In this document: one piece after another, positions 42,724-52,486 of the stretch
Layout of the letters: each line of letters starts with the position of its first letter
How positions within the stretch are numbered: position 1 is the first letter of the stretch
Assembly: GCA_017306015.1 (NCBI GenBank)
Contig: JAFKJK010000023.1
Coordinates: forward strand, 1 to 64,000
Source: Propionibacteriaceae bacterium
Lineage (GTDB): Bacteria; Actinomycetota; Actinomycetes; Propionibacteriales; Propionibacteriaceae
DNA: 64,000 nt
Direction of reading: 5' to 3'
Notes under the pieces: generated by a model
What the model was told of the DNA's origin: nothing
Database searches by the model: none
Seen by the model: the letters and a program-made list of their open reading frames with translations, nothing else
Made by a program: the position numbers and the translations under genes

Positions 42724-44574
42724 ATGACACAGACGCCGCTGCTCCTCGCCGGCGACTTCACCCCTCCGACCAGGGCGGACTGGGAAGCTGAAGTCCTCAA
42801 GGTGCTCAACCGGGGACGACCCGAGGGCAAGCAGATCACCATCGATCAGGCCATGGCCCGGCTCCGCACCACCACCGTGGACGGACTTGCGATCGAGCCG
42901 CTGTACACCGCGACCGACGTGCCGCTCGGCCTTCCCGGCGCTATGCCGTTCACCCGCGGCACCGGCTTCAAGACCAGCCCGGCCACCTACTGGGACGTCC
43001 GCGCGCTCCACGAGGACCCCGACGCGGCGTTCACCCACGAGCAGGTGCTGGCCGACCTCCAGCGCGGCGCCACGTCCCTGTGGCTTCGCGTCGGCGCGGA
43101 CGCGATCGCTGCCGACGACCTCGCCGCGATCCTCGACGGGGTCGAGCCCGACCTCGCACCGATCTCGGTGAGCAGCGTGGACGACCAGTTGGCCGCGGCC
43201 CGCGCGCTGGTCGCCTTCTTCAAGGCCAGCGGAGCGGCCAACGCCCGCGGCAACCTCGGCATCGACGCGCTCGCGCTCGCGGCCCGCACGGGCCAGGCTC
43301 CCGATCTGGGTGCCCAGGCCGAGTGGGTGCAGGCCAGCCTGGCCGAGCTGCCGAACGTCCGGGCGCTGACCGTCGACGTGCTGCCGTACGACGACGCCGG
43401 TGCCAGTGACGTCGACCAGCTCGCCTTCGCCATCGCGACCGGCGTCGCCTACCTGCGCGACCTGGAAGCCGCCGGCATCGCGCCGAGCCAGGCGTACTCG
43501 CAACTGCTGTTCCGGGTCAGCGTGAACGCCGACCAGTTCACCTCGATCAGCCGGCTGCGGGCGCTGCGGCGCCTGTGGGCCCGGGTCGGCGAGGTCAGCG
43601 GTGTGCCGGACGGTGCCCGCGGCGCCGTGCAGCAAGCCGTGACCAGCTGGCGGATGATCACCCGCGACGACCCGTGGGTGAACCTCCTGCGCGGCACGAT
43701 CGCCACCTTCGCCGCCGCTGTCGGCGGTGCCGAGATCGTCACGATCCTCCCCTTCGACACTGCGTGGGGCCTGCCGGACGAGTTCAGCCGACGGATGGCC
43801 CGCAACACCCAACTGCTGGCTGCCGAGGAGTCGAACATCGGCCGGGTCGCCGACCCCGCCGGCGGCTCCTGGTACGTCGAGGAACTCACCGAACAGCTCG
43901 CCCAGAAGGCCTGGAGCCGGTTCACCGAGATCGAGGCCGCCGGCGGCATGGTCGCGGCGCTGACGTCCGGCAAGGTCGCGGACCTGATCGCGTCCGCCAA
44001 CGCCGAGCGCGCCACCCGCCTCGCCGCCAGGAAGCAGCCGCTGACCGGCGTCAGCATGTTCCCCAAGCCGGACGAGGAGCCGGTCAAGGTGCGTCCCCGC
44101 CCGGCCACTCCCGAACGAGGCGGGCTCGTCCCGCGCCGGGACGCCGAGGTCTTCGAGGCGCTCCGCGATCGCGCCGCCGCCGCAGACCCGCGGCCGGCCG
44201 TCTTCCTGGCCTGCCTGGGCACCCGCCGCGACTTCGGTGGCCGCGAGATGTTCACCGGCGCCCTGCTGGGTGTCGGCGGCATCGACCGTCCCTCCAGTGA
44301 GGGCGGGACGCCAACCGAGATCGCGGCTCAGGCCGTCGCGTCCGGTGCGAAGTTCGTGATCCTGTGCTCGTCGGCGAAGGTGTACGCCGAACAGGCGGTC
44401 GACGTCGCCCGGGCGCTGAAGGACGCGGGCATCGGCACGGTCTTCATCGCCGGCCGCAAGAAGGAGACGGCGGCCGAGGACGTGGACGACGTCATCGACG
44501 GTGAAGTGTTCGACGGGATGGATGTGGTCGCCTTCCTCGGCGACGCCATGGACCGGATCGGAGTTGCGAAATGA
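42724..44574 (+). CDS. mutA: Methylmalonyl-CoA mutase, small (beta) subunit
   Basis: Non-catalytic subunit of the B12-dependent mutase that interconverts succinyl-CoA and (R)-methylmalonyl-CoA, 616 residues. It has the mutase barrel ([55 protein letters not shown]) and a degenerate cobalamin-like C-terminal domain lacking the DGHDRG motif present in MutB. This two-subunit form is known from propionibacteria and other actinobacteria. It overlaps mutB by ATGA. Confidence 0.95.
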   Translation: MTQTPLLLAGDFTPPTRADWEAEVLKVLNRGRPEGKQITIDQAMARLRTTTVDGLAIEPLYTATDVPLGLPGAMPFTRGTGFKTSPATYWDVRALHEDPDAAFTHEQVLADLQRGATSLWLRVGADAIAADDLAAILDGVEPDLAPISVSSVDDQLAAARALVAFFKASGAANARGNLGIDALALAARTGQAPDLGAQAEWVQASLAELPNVRALTVDVLPYDDAGASDVDQLAFAIATGVAYLRDLEAAGIAPSQAYSQLLFRVSVNADQFTSISRLRALRRLWARVGEVSGVPDGARGAVQQAVTSWRMITRDDPWVNLLRGTIATFAAAVGGAEIVTILPFDTAWGLPDEFSRRMARNTQLLAAEESNIGRVADPAGGSWYVEELTEQLAQKAWSRFTEIEAAGGMVAALTSGKVADLIASANAERATRLAARKQPLTGVSMFPKPDEEPVKVRPRPATPERGGLVPRRDAEVFEALRDRAAAADPRPAVFLACLGTRRDFGGREMFTGALLGVGGIDRPSSEGGTPTEIAAQAVASGAKFVILCSSAKVYAEQAVDVARALKDAGIGTVFIAGRKKETAAEDVDDVIDGEVFDGMDVVAFLGDAMDRIGVAK

Positions 44575-46733
44575 CCCAGGTTCCCGATTTCACCGGCATC
44601 GAGCTCGGCGCGCCCGAGGTCGGCACCCCGACCGTGCCGCTGGGTGAGGAGGTCTGGGAGACCCCCGAGCACATCGGCGTCCCCCCGGTGTACGACGCGT
44701 CCGCGCTCGACGGGCTGGACTTCCTGGCCACCTACCCGGGCATCCCGCCGTTCCTGCGCGGGCCGTACGCGACGATGTACGTGAACCAGCCGTGGACGAT
44801 CCGGCAGTACGCCGGCTTCTCCACCGCCGAGGAGTCGAACGCGTTCTACCGGCGCAACCTGGCCGCCGGCCAGAAGGGCCTCTCGATCGCGTTCGACCTG
44901 GCCACGCACCGCGGCTACGACTCCGACCACCCGCGGGTGACCGGTGACGTCGGCATGGCCGGTGTGGCCGTGGACTCGATCCTCGACATGCGGCAGCTGT
45001 TCGCCGGCATCCCGCTGGACCAGATGTCGGTGTCGATGACGATGAACGGCGCGGTGCTGCCGATCCTGGCGCTCTACGTGGTGGCGGCCGAGGAGCAGGG
45101 GGTGAAGCCGGAGCAGCTCGCGGGGACGATCCAGAACGACATCCTCAAGGAGTTCATGGTTCGCAACACCTACATCTATCCGCCCACCCCGTCCATGCGG
45201 ATCATCGCCGACATCTTCGCGTTCACCAGTGCGAACATGCCCAAGTTCAACTCGATCTCGATCTCCGGCTACCACATGCAGGAGGCCGGCGCGACCGCCG
45301 ATATCGAGATGGCCTACACCCTGGCCGACGGCGTGGAGTACATCCGGGCCGGGCAGGCGGTCGGGCTGGACGTGGACAAGTTCGCCCCGCGGCTGTCGTT
45401 CTTCTGGGCCGTGGGCATGAACTTCTTCATGGAGGTCGCGAAGTTCCGCGCGGCCCGGCTGCTATGGGCCCGGCTCGTCCGGGAGGCCGGGGCGAAGAAC
45501 CCGAAGTCGATGAGCCTGCGGACGCACTCGCAGACGTCCGGCTGGTCCCTGACTGCGCAGGACGTGTTCAACAACGTGATGCGGACCTGCCTGGAGGCGA
45601 TGGCGGCCACCCAGGGCCACACCCAGTCGCTGCACACCAACGCGCTGGACGAGGCGATCGCGCTGCCGACCGACTTCTCCGCCCGGATCGCCCGCAACAC
45701 CCAGCTGTTCATCCAGCAGGAGTCGGGCACGTGCCGGACGGTCGACCCGTGGGCGGGTTCGGCCTACGTGGAGCGGCTCACCTACGAGCTGGCAGCCAAG
45801 GGCTGGGATCTGATCCAGGAGGTCGAGGCCGCCGGCGGCATGGCCAAGGCGATCGAGGCCGGCATCCCGAAGATGCGGATCGAGGAGGCCGCGGCCCGCA
45901 CCCAGGCCCGGATCGACTCCGGCCGGCAGCCGCTGATCGGCGTCAACACCTACACCGTCGAGAACGACGTGCTGCCCGAGGTGCTGAAGGTCGACAACTC
46001 CAAGGTCCGCGACGAGCAGATCGCCAAGCTGCACCAGCTCCGGGCCGAGCGCGACCAGGCAGCGACCGACGCGGCGCTGGAGAAGCTCACCTGGGCGGCC
46101 GGCAATCCCGACCCGACCGATCCCGAGCGGAACCTGCTCAAGCTGGCGATCGACGCGGCCCGGGCGAAGGCATCCGTGGGGGAGATCTCCGACGCGCTGG
46201 AGAAGGTGTTCGGGCGCTACACCGCCACGATCCGTACGATCTCCGGTGTGTACAACTCCGAGTCGGGATCGAGTGAGGCCGTCGCCAAGGCGCGTGCGCT
46301 GGTCGACGACTTCGAGAAGGCCGAGGGACGCCGTCCGCGGATCCTGGTCGCCAAGATGGGCCAGGACGGCCACGACCGCGGCCAGAAGGTGATCTCCACG
46401 GCGTTCGCCGATCTGGGCTTCACCGTCGACGTCGGCCCGCTGTTCCAGACCCCGGAGGAGACGGCCCGCCAGGCTGTCGAGTCGGACGTCCACGTGGTCG
46501 GGGTGTCGTCGCTGGCCGCCGGTCACCTGACGCTGGTGCCGGCGCTGCGGAAGGCGCTCGACGAACTCGGCCGTCCCGACATGATGATCGTGGTGGGCGG
46601 GGTGATCCCGCCGGCCGACTTCGACGAGCTGTACGCCGCCGGAGCCGACGCGATCTACCCGCCCGGGACGATCATCCCGGAGTCGGCCGTCGAGCTGCTG
46701 GCCAAGCTGCGCCATCGCCTGGACGCTGCCTGA
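44571..46733 (+). CDS. mutB: Methylmalonyl-CoA mutase, large (alpha) subunit
   Basis: Catalytic subunit, 720 residues. The substrate barrel has [52 protein letters not shown] and [20 protein letters not shown]. The C-terminal B12-binding domain (about residues 590-715) has [20 protein letters not shown], where His is the lower cobalt ligand, and [19 protein letters not shown]. It works with MutA and is protected by the MeaB GTPase encoded next. The pathway connects propionyl-CoA with the TCA cycle. Confidence 0.97.
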   Translation: MTQVPDFTGIELGAPEVGTPTVPLGEEVWETPEHIGVPPVYDASALDGLDFLATYPGIPPFLRGPYATMYVNQPWTIRQYAGFSTAEESNAFYRRNLAAGQKGLSIAFDLATHRGYDSDHPRVTGDVGMAGVAVDSILDMRQLFAGIPLDQMSVSMTMNGAVLPILALYVVAAEEQGVKPEQLAGTIQNDILKEFMVRNTYIYPPTPSMRIIADIFAFTSANMPKFNSISISGYHMQEAGATADIEMAYTLADGVEYIRAGQAVGLDVDKFAPRLSFFWAVGMNFFMEVAKFRAARLLWARLVREAGAKNPKSMSLRTHSQTSGWSLTAQDVFNNVMRTCLEAMAATQGHTQSLHTNALDEAIALPTDFSARIARNTQLFIQQESGTCRTVDPWAGSAYVERLTYELAAKGWDLIQEVEAAGGMAKAIEAGIPKMRIEEAAARTQARIDSGRQPLIGVNTYTVENDVLPEVLKVDNSKVRDEQIAKLHQLRAERDQAATDAALEKLTWAAGNPDPTDPERNLLKLAIDAARAKASVGEISDALEKVFGRYTATIRTISGVYNSESGSSEAVAKARALVDDFEKAEGRRPRILVAKMGQDGHDRGQKVISTAFADLGFTVDVGPLFQTPEETARQAVESDVHVVGVSSLAAGHLTLVPALRKALDELGRPDMMIVVGGVIPPADFDELYAAGADAIYPPGTIIPESAVELLAKLRHRLDAA

Positions 46734-46741
46734 GCGACACC

Positions 46742-47869
46742 GTGGGCGAGGAGACCGCGGGCCACGAGAAGCCGCCGATCTGGCTGGAGAGCGACTTCAC
46801 CATCGGCTCCCAGTACGGACGCTCGGAGGCGCCCGCGCGCGACCCGGCCCGGATCCGGCGTCCGAAGCTGGACCCGGAGGAGCTCGCCGATCTGGTGCTC
46901 GCCGGGAACCGTGTCGGCATCGCCCGGGCGATCACGCTGGTCGAGTCGACCAAGCCGGCCCACCACGACATCGCGGCCGACCTGCTGCGGATCCTGCGTC
47001 CGCACACCGGACGCGCCGTCCGGGTCGGCATCACCGGGACGCCGGGCGCGGGCAAGTCGACCTTCATCGACGCGATCGGACGGCGGCTGATCGAGGCCGG
47101 CCACCGGATCGCCGTCCTCGCCGTCGACCCCACCTCGGTGCGCACCGGCGGCTCGATCCTCGGCGACCGGACCCGGATGGGCGAGCTGGCCCAGTCGGAC
47201 GCGGCGTTCATCCGTCCGTCCCCTGCCGGGTCGCACCTGGGCGGCGTGGCGCGGGCGACGCGGGAGTCGATGCTGATCCTGGAGGCGGCCGGCTACGACG
47301 TCGTCCTGATCGAGACGGTCGGGGTCGGCCAGTCGGAGGTCGCGGTCTCCGGCATGGTCGACACCTTCCTGCTGATCACGCTCGCGCGGGCCGGCGACCA
47401 GCTGCAGGGCATCAAGCGCGGCATCCTGGAGATGGCCGACGTGATCACGGTGAACAAGGCCGACGGCGACCACGAGCGCGAGGCCAGGGTGGCGGCCCGG
47501 GAACTCACGATCGCGATGAAGCTGATCAGCTCCGACCCAGGCGCTCGGCGTCCGCCGGTGCTGACGTCGAGTTCGGTGACCGGCAAGGGCCTGGACGAGG
47601 TCTGGCAGGCGATCACCGACCACCGGGCGTGGCTCGAGGGCAGCGGCCAGTTGGAGGAGCGTCGAGCGCGCCAGCAGCGGGAGTGGCTGTGGGCGCTGGT
47701 CGCCGGCGAGTTGGACGACGCGCTGCGGACGTCCCCGGCCGTCGGCGAGGTCCGGGCCGAATTGGAGGCCCAGGTCGAGAGCGGCGAGCTGTCGGCACTG
47801 GAGGCGTCCGACCAGATCCTGGCGGCGCTGGCGTCCGACGCGGCGAAGCTGTGGGGCCCGCGCCGGTGA
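46742..47869 (+). CDS. meaB: Methylmalonyl-CoA mutase-associated GTPase MeaB
   Basis: A G3E-family GTPase chaperone of 375 residues that loads and protects adenosylcobalamin in the mutase. Motifs are [18 protein letters not shown] (P-loop), [38 protein letters not shown] and VNKADGDHE. The C-terminal helices (about residues 285-375) form the dimerisation arm. The GTG start at 46742 lies eight bases after the mutB stop; no strong ribosome-binding site is seen, so translation may depend on mutB. Confidence 0.95.
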   Translation: MGEETAGHEKPPIWLESDFTIGSQYGRSEAPARDPARIRRPKLDPEELADLVLAGNRVGIARAITLVESTKPAHHDIAADLLRILRPHTGRAVRVGITGTPGAGKSTFIDAIGRRLIEAGHRIAVLAVDPTSVRTGGSILGDRTRMGELAQSDAAFIRPSPAGSHLGGVARATRESMLILEAAGYDVVLIETVGVGQSEVAVSGMVDTFLLITLARAGDQLQGIKRGILEMADVITVNKADGDHEREARVAARELTIAMKLISSDPGARRPPVLTSSSVTGKGLDEVWQAITDHRAWLEGSGQLEERRARQQREWLWALVAGELDDALRTSPAVGEVRAELEAQVESGELSALEASDQILAALASDAAKLWGPRR

Positions 47870-47894
47870 GCGAGGCGCGCAGTACGATCCGGTG

Positions 47895-48533
47895 ATGACC
47901 GGACGCCGCCTGACCGTCTGCAACTTCACGACCATCGACGGTCGCTACGAGGACGAGTCGCACGACATCCGCTCCTTCTTCGAGCACCAGCACCCGGAGT
48001 ACGCCGGCGTCGACGATTTCGACCACTACACGACCTCGCTGTTGCGCGGCTCCGACGTGCTGCTGCTGTCCGGCCGGCGGTCGGCGCTGGGCAACCTGAG
48101 CTACTGGACGTCGGCCCGGGCGAACCCGCCGTCGGAGATTCGCGCCGAGTTCGCCGAGCGGTTCCTCGCGACCGAGAAGGTCGTGGTCTCGGACACGATC
48201 ACCGAAGCCGACCTCGAGCCCTACCCGAACGCGCGGATCGTCCGGATCGCCGACGCCCGCCACGAGGTGGCCCGGCTGAAGGCGGAGCCCGGCCTGGGGA
48301 TCCTGGTGCTGCTCGGCCGGGTGCTCTGGAACGACCTGATGATGGCCGGCCTGGTGGACGAGCTGCACCTGGTCACGTTCCCGCTGATCGCGGGCTCCGG
48401 CGTCCCGCTGTTCGACGCCCGGCCGCCGGTGGCCCTGAAGCTGCTGGAGACCCGCGATTGGCCCGCTTCCGGCAACGTCCTGATGCGCTGGCGGGTCGAT
48501 CCCGTCCCGGCAGCGGACGCGGTGCCGAGGTGA
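47895..48533 (+). CDS. RibD C-terminal/dihydrofolate-reductase-like protein
   Basis: A 212-residue NADPH-dependent reductase-like protein of the RibD_C family. The N-terminus RLTVCNFTTIDGRYE and later VLLLSGRRSALGNLSYWTS, GLGILVLLGRVLWNDLMMAG and LVDELHLVTFPLIAGSGVPL follow the family pattern. Such proteins occur singly in actinobacteria with unknown substrates and should not be called true DHFR. TACGAT ends six bases before the ATG at 47895, indicating a leaderless message; a GTG at 47892 is the alternative start. Confidence 0.8.
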   Translation: MTGRRLTVCNFTTIDGRYEDESHDIRSFFEHQHPEYAGVDDFDHYTTSLLRGSDVLLLSGRRSALGNLSYWTSARANPPSEIRAEFAERFLATEKVVVSDTITEADLEPYPNARIVRIADARHEVARLKAEPGLGILVLLGRVLWNDLMMAGLVDELHLVTFPLIAGSGVPLFDARPPVALKLLETRDWPASGNVLMRWRVDPVPAADAVPR

Positions 48534-48586
48534 GCGAGCCAGACCCGGACGCCTCGCCAGGTTCGGGGACGCCCGAACGGAGCGTT

Positions 48587-48745
48587 CCGCCGATGCTGCG
48601 GTTATGGAGCCTTGGATCGTGGGCTCTCCACCCCATTCCGCCGTTCCTGTTGTTCTCAGCGCGTTTCGGGGCCGCATAACAACAGGAGCGGCGGATCGCT
48701 CGCTGAGCCGCCCGGCGGGGGTCCTGATAACTGCAGTTCCTGCGG
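48587..48745. repeat. 159-bp four-repeat element, copy 2
   Basis: Forward units at 48587-48605 and 48638-48656, reverse units at 48676-48694 and 48727-48745. Order, spacings (51, 38 and 51 bases) and total length equal copy 1 at 27493-27651, although the sequences have diverged. In the inner stem CCTGTTGTT faces AACAACAGG, so changes relative to copy 1 (CCTGCAGTT) are matched on both sides. It lies between the convergent RibD-like and yjjW genes. Confidence 0.85.
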
Positions 48746-48751
48746 AATGCC

Positions 48752-49612
48752 CTAGACCACCACGAGTTCGAAGTCGCTCTCACGCCGCAGCACGTCGGCG
48801 TAGTGCTCCCGCTGCTCGGCGGACGGCTCCAGGAGCGGAACCGCGGACGGGCGGACGCCGTGGTGCCGGAAGCCGATCACCTTCACCCGCATCCGCGGGT
48901 CCATCGAGGCCAGCCAGGCGCCGGTGCGGGCCAGCAGGTCGTCGGAGTCGTTCTGCCCGGGCATCAGCAGCAGCCGCACCTCGTGCAGCTTCCCACGGCC
49001 GGCGAGCAGCCGGATCGACTCCAGCACCTCCGCGTTCGACGCCTGCACCAGCCGCCGATGGATGCCATCGTCCAGACACTTCAGGTCGATCATCGCCGCG
49101 TCCATCACCGGGTCGAGCAGGTCCCACGTCGACACCGGCGCGGCCCCGTTGCTGTCCACGAAGCAGGTCAGCCCAGGCAACTCGGCCTTCACCGCGGCGA
49201 ACAGGTCGCGGACGAAGCCGGCCTGCTGCGTGGCCTCACCGCCGGAGACCGTCACGCCCGACAGGAACGGCGCCGCCCGCCGGATCCGGCCGAGCAGCGC
49301 ATCCACCGCCATCGCCCGGGCCTTGGGCGTCGAGTCGTAGGGGCAGGTCGCGATGCACACGTCAGAGCCCGAACAGGTCGCTGCATCCCAGGTGATGTGA
49401 CCTGATGCGTCCAGCCCCAAGGCGCCGGACGGGCAGGTGTCCACGCACAGCCCGCAGTCGATGCACGGGTTGATCGTGTACGGGTTGTGGCAGGCCACGC
49501 AGTTGAAGTTGCAGCCCTGGGTGAAGACCACGAACCGGTTGCCCGGTCCGTCGACTGCGGAGAACTCGATGACGTCGGTGACCAGGCCGGCGACCGGCGT
49601 CGCGAGGGTCAC
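48752..49612 (-). CDS. yjjW: YjjW-family glycyl radical enzyme activase
   Basis: A radical-SAM activating enzyme of 286 residues that installs the glycyl radical on the partner YjjI. The radical-SAM cluster motif is FTQGCNFNCVACHNP (C-x3-C-x2-C). It is followed by two ferredoxin-like Cys clusters (PCIDCGLCVDTCPSG and CSGSDVCIATCPYDS), the insert typical of this activase group. Then come GVTVSGGEATQQ and VDSNGAAPVSTWDLLD. The GTG start overlaps the yjjI stop by GTGA. It acts only without oxygen. Confidence 0.9.
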   Translation of the reverse strand: MTLATPVAGLVTDVIEFSAVDGPGNRFVVFTQGCNFNCVACHNPYTINPCIDCGLCVDTCPSGALGLDASGHITWDAATCSGSDVCIATCPYDSTPKARAMAVDALLGRIRRAAPFLSGVTVSGGEATQQAGFVRDLFAAVKAELPGLTCFVDSNGAAPVSTWDLLDPVMDAAMIDLKCLDDGIHRRLVQASNAEVLESIRLLAGRGKLHEVRLLLMPGQNDSDDLLARTGAWLASMDPRMRVKVIGFRHHGVRPSAVPLLEPSAEQREHYADVLRRESDFELVVV

Positions 49613-51150
49613 TTGGGGCTGAGCTCGGCGGCGATGACCCGCTTGATCGCCCGTGTGGTCACCGTGTGGTTGATCTCCGCGGTCGCGGCCAGGTAGTCCG
49701 ACGAGTGCCGGGCACCGTGCTCCTCGAGTCCGACCAGGTCCGACTTCCGGACCAGGTAGCCGGTGATCCGGATGAACTCGTTGGAATCGAGGTTGAAGGT
49801 GAAGTCCCGCATCCCGACCGCGAGCGCACCACGGATCACGTCCACCATCGCCTCCGGGTTGCGCTTGACGGTGTCGTCGACGTGGAAGATGTCCGAGATC
49901 CCGGCCGCGAACAGCTCGTGGACCGGCGCGCTCACCTCGATGTGTTCCAGCATGCCGGGCTCGTCTCCGACCGGGATCCGCGTCCCGGCCGTGGTGTCCA
50001 GGTCGAGGTCGATGCCGCTCTGGCTGTGCAGGTACGCGAACCCGCCGCCCCCGCCGCAGTAGGGCAGCGGACGCTCACCGACCAGCTCGGCGACCCGGCG
50101 GACGACCTGGTGGGCGACCGCGTTCGCCCGCTCGTCGTGCCCGTAGCGGGCGTCCGGACGGCCCTCGCGGGCCATCAGCTCGTGCACGCACTCGGCCAGC
50201 CCGAAGATGCCGAACATCAGCGAGAACCGGTCCAGCTCGACCAGTCCTTCGGTGGCCAGGAAGTTCGACTCGAAGAAGCCCTGTTCCTCGACCAGCGACC
50301 GGATCCGGGCCTCGCCCAGCTCGGCGGTCAGCTCCACCCAGTGGGGCAGCGCCTCCACGCAGAAGCTGTCGGCGTCGCCGACGTGGCGGGCCACCGCCTC
50401 CTTCAGGTTCAGCCGGACGAGCGAATGCGCTCCGCCTCGCACCTTCAGGGAGTTGTAGCAGCTCACCACCGCGTACTCGGTGCCGTGGTCGGCGACCATC
50501 ATCGGGTGGTTCACGAAGTGCGGCTTGCCGGTCTCGAAGACGGTGCGGACGGCGTCGGCGATCAGGTCGTCCGGGGTCTGGGGCGACACCTTCAGGGTCA
50601 GGTTCGGCACCACCTGGCGCAGCGACCGCTCGACCCGCCAGATCGACCGCACCACGCGCCCGTCCGAAGGCCCGACGTTGGCGTGGACGAAGGCGTCCGG
50701 CAGCATCCGGTCGAGCTGGATCCAGAACCGGCGCAGCTTCGCGTCCAGTTCGGCGTCCGGCAGGTCGGACGGGACGAACGGCTCCAGCAGGGCGTCCAGG
50801 TCGCCGAGGTAGACCGGGTAGGTGGTCACCGACGGCACCTGGGAGTACAGGATGGTCAGGAACGACAGCGCGTCGTCCAAGGTGGTCGGCGGCTCCAGTT
50901 CGAGGTAGGCCACCCCTTGGCGCAGCGCCTTGGCGTAGTCGGGCAGCACGTAGCGGGGCGTGTACGGCCGGTTGCCCTCGTACATGTCGCAGATCACCCG
51001 GGCCTCGAGCGCCTCGGCGGCCAGCGGCGACAGCGCCGGGTAGGGCAGCGCGTTGTCGGCGACGGCTGCCAGCCGGCGCAGCTTCTGGTCGTACCCGAAC
51101 GCCCTGCTGGTGACGATCGCCTCAGCCTGCGAATGCATCTCGGAGTCCAT
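49609..51150 (-). CDS. yjjI: YjjI-family glycine radical enzyme
   Basis: A 513-residue glycyl radical enzyme; E. coli YjjI is about the same length. Segments include YEGNRPYTPRYVLPDYAKAL, VVSCYNSLKVRGGAHSLVR with a candidate active-site Cys, and near the C-terminus SNEFIRITGYLVRKSDLVG, where Gly of RITGY is the likely radical site. The substrate of this family is unknown. The ATG at 51150 gives the family length; an ATG at 51138 is a close alternative. It is divergent from the nucleoside import operon, which suggests a role in nucleoside or deoxyribose catabolism under anoxia (inference). Confidence 0.88.
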   Translation of the reverse strand: MDSEMHSQAEAIVTSRAFGYDQKLRRLAAVADNALPYPALSPLAAEALEARVICDMYEGNRPYTPRYVLPDYAKALRQGVAYLELEPPTTLDDALSFLTILYSQVPSVTTYPVYLGDLDALLEPFVPSDLPDAELDAKLRRFWIQLDRMLPDAFVHANVGPSDGRVVRSIWRVERSLRQVVPNLTLKVSPQTPDDLIADAVRTVFETGKPHFVNHPMMVADHGTEYAVVSCYNSLKVRGGAHSLVRLNLKEAVARHVGDADSFCVEALPHWVELTAELGEARIRSLVEEQGFFESNFLATEGLVELDRFSLMFGIFGLAECVHELMAREGRPDARYGHDERANAVAHQVVRRVAELVGERPLPYCGGGGGFAYLHSQSGIDLDLDTTAGTRIPVGDEPGMLEHIEVSAPVHELFAAGISDIFHVDDTVKRNPEAMVDVIRGALAVGMRDFTFNLDSNEFIRITGYLVRKSDLVGLEEHGARHSSDYLAATAEINHTVTTRAIKRVIAAELSPK

Positions 51151-51243
51151 GGCTTCAGCGTAGCGCCAGCGGCCTTCGCTTACTTTTGGATAACGGTTCG
51201 TCACAGGCGTTCCCCCAGGTATCAGCCCCGGGTCGCGCGGGAC

Positions 51244-51249
51244 TAGAGT
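51244..51249 (+). promoter_or_regulatory. -10 element of the nucleoside ABC operon
   Basis: TAGAGT about 52 bases before the GTG at 51302. GAGGAGAAA (51290-51298) follows as a strong ribosome-binding site, so this operon has a conventional leader. Confidence 0.4.
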
Positions 51250-51301
51250 CACGCCCGGCGCACGATTGCGCGCGCCAGTACAGGACCCATGAGGAGAAAC
51301 C

Positions 51302-52354
51302 GTGCACAAGCTGTTCAAGAGCATCGCGGTGGCGGCGGCCGCTGCGTTGACCCTGACTGCATGCAGCAGCGGAGGGGCGGCACCATCTGCGCCGAACACC
51401 TCCGCGCCGGCCAGCAGCAGCGCCCCCGCGATCAAGGTCGGCATGGCCTATGACGTCGGCGGCCGAGGCGACCAGTCGTTCAACGACTCCGCTGCAACCG
51501 GTCTGGACAAGGCGAAGGCCGAGTTCGGCATCGACGCCAAGGAGTCGGCCGCCACCGCCGGCGAGGCCGAGTCGGCCAAGGAGGAACGGCTCAACCAGCT
51601 GATCGACGCCGGCTACAACAACATCGTCGCCGTCGGCTTCGCGTACGCCAACGCCGTGAAGAAGGTCGCCGCCGAGAACCCGAAGGTGAAGTTCGCGATC
51701 GTCGACGACAGCTCGATCACCGCCGACAACGTGATGAACCTGACCTTCGCGGCCAACCAGGGTTCGTTCCTGGTCGGCGCTGCCGCGGCGCTCACCACCA
51801 AGACCAAGCACGTCGGCTTCGTCGGCGGCGTCGAGACCGATCTGATCCGCGCGTTCGAGGCCGGCTTCGACGCCGGTGTCAAGGCGGTCGATCCGAGCAT
51901 CAAGATCGACTCCAAGTACCTGACCCAGCCGCCGGACTTCAGCGGCTTCGCGTCGGTCGACAAGGGCAAGGCCGCGGCCGAGGGCATGTACCAGAGCGGC
52001 GCCGACGTGGTCTACCACGCGGCCGGCGGTTCCGGCGGCGGCGTGTTCACCGCTGCCAAGGCCGCGGGCAAGTGGGCCATCGGTGTTGACGCCGACCAGG
52101 CCAAGACCGCTGCCGAGGACGTCCGCGACGTCATCCTCACCTCGATGATCAAGCGGGTCGACGTCGGTGTCTACACCTTCGTCAAGTCCATCCACGACGG
52201 CACCTTCAAGGGCGGCACCACCCTGTTCGACCTGAAGGCTGAGGGCGTGGGCTACTCCACCACCGGCGATCACCTGTCCGCTGACACGATCAGCAAGATC
52301 GACGACTTCAAGCAGCAGATCATCGACGGCAAGATCACCGTCCCCGAGAAGTGA
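51302..52354 (+). CDS. BMP-family nucleoside-binding lipoprotein
   Basis: Substrate-binding protein of the BMP/PnrA family, 350 residues, anchored by a lipid. The signal peptide ends in LTACSS (lipobox). The body has KVGMAYDVGGRGDQSFNDSA, IVAVGFAYANAVKKVA, FVGGVETDLIRAFEAGFDAG and VVYHAAGGSGGGVFTAA. BMP proteins bind nucleosides, and the downstream cytidine and adenosine deaminases support this here. It is the first gene of the operon. Confidence 0.93.
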   Translation: MHKLFKSIAVAAAAALTLTACSSGGAAPSAPNTSAPASSSAPAIKVGMAYDVGGRGDQSFNDSAATGLDKAKAEFGIDAKESAATAGEAESAKEERLNQLIDAGYNNIVAVGFAYANAVKKVAAENPKVKFAIVDDSSITADNVMNLTFAANQGSFLVGAAAALTTKTKHVGFVGGVETDLIRAFEAGFDAGVKAVDPSIKIDSKYLTQPPDFSGFASVDKGKAAAEGMYQSGADVVYHAAGGSGGGVFTAAKAAGKWAIGVDADQAKTAAEDVRDVILTSMIKRVDVGVYTFVKSIHDGTFKGGTTLFDLKAEGVGYSTTGDHLSADTISKIDDFKQQIIDGKITVPEK

Positions 52355-52381
52355 CGGTCCGTTCGCACTGAACAGACGATT

Positions 52382-52418
52382 CCCGGCCCGGGCGCACGCA
52401 AGTGTCGCCCGGGCCGGG
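52382..52418 (+). terminator. Hairpin after the nucleoside-binding protein gene
   Basis: CCCGGCCCGGGCG (52382-52394) and its perfect complement (52406-52418), 13 bp, can extend by three pairs into the loop. Located 28 bases after the stop codon, it probably stabilises or partly terminates the binding-protein message ahead of the ATPase gene. Confidence 0.7.
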
Positions 52419-52486
52419 CTGTTCCCACTAAAGTGCCGTCGGTGCCGGCCGCGTCGCCGGTTCCGGCTTTGAGAAGGAGCCCAACG

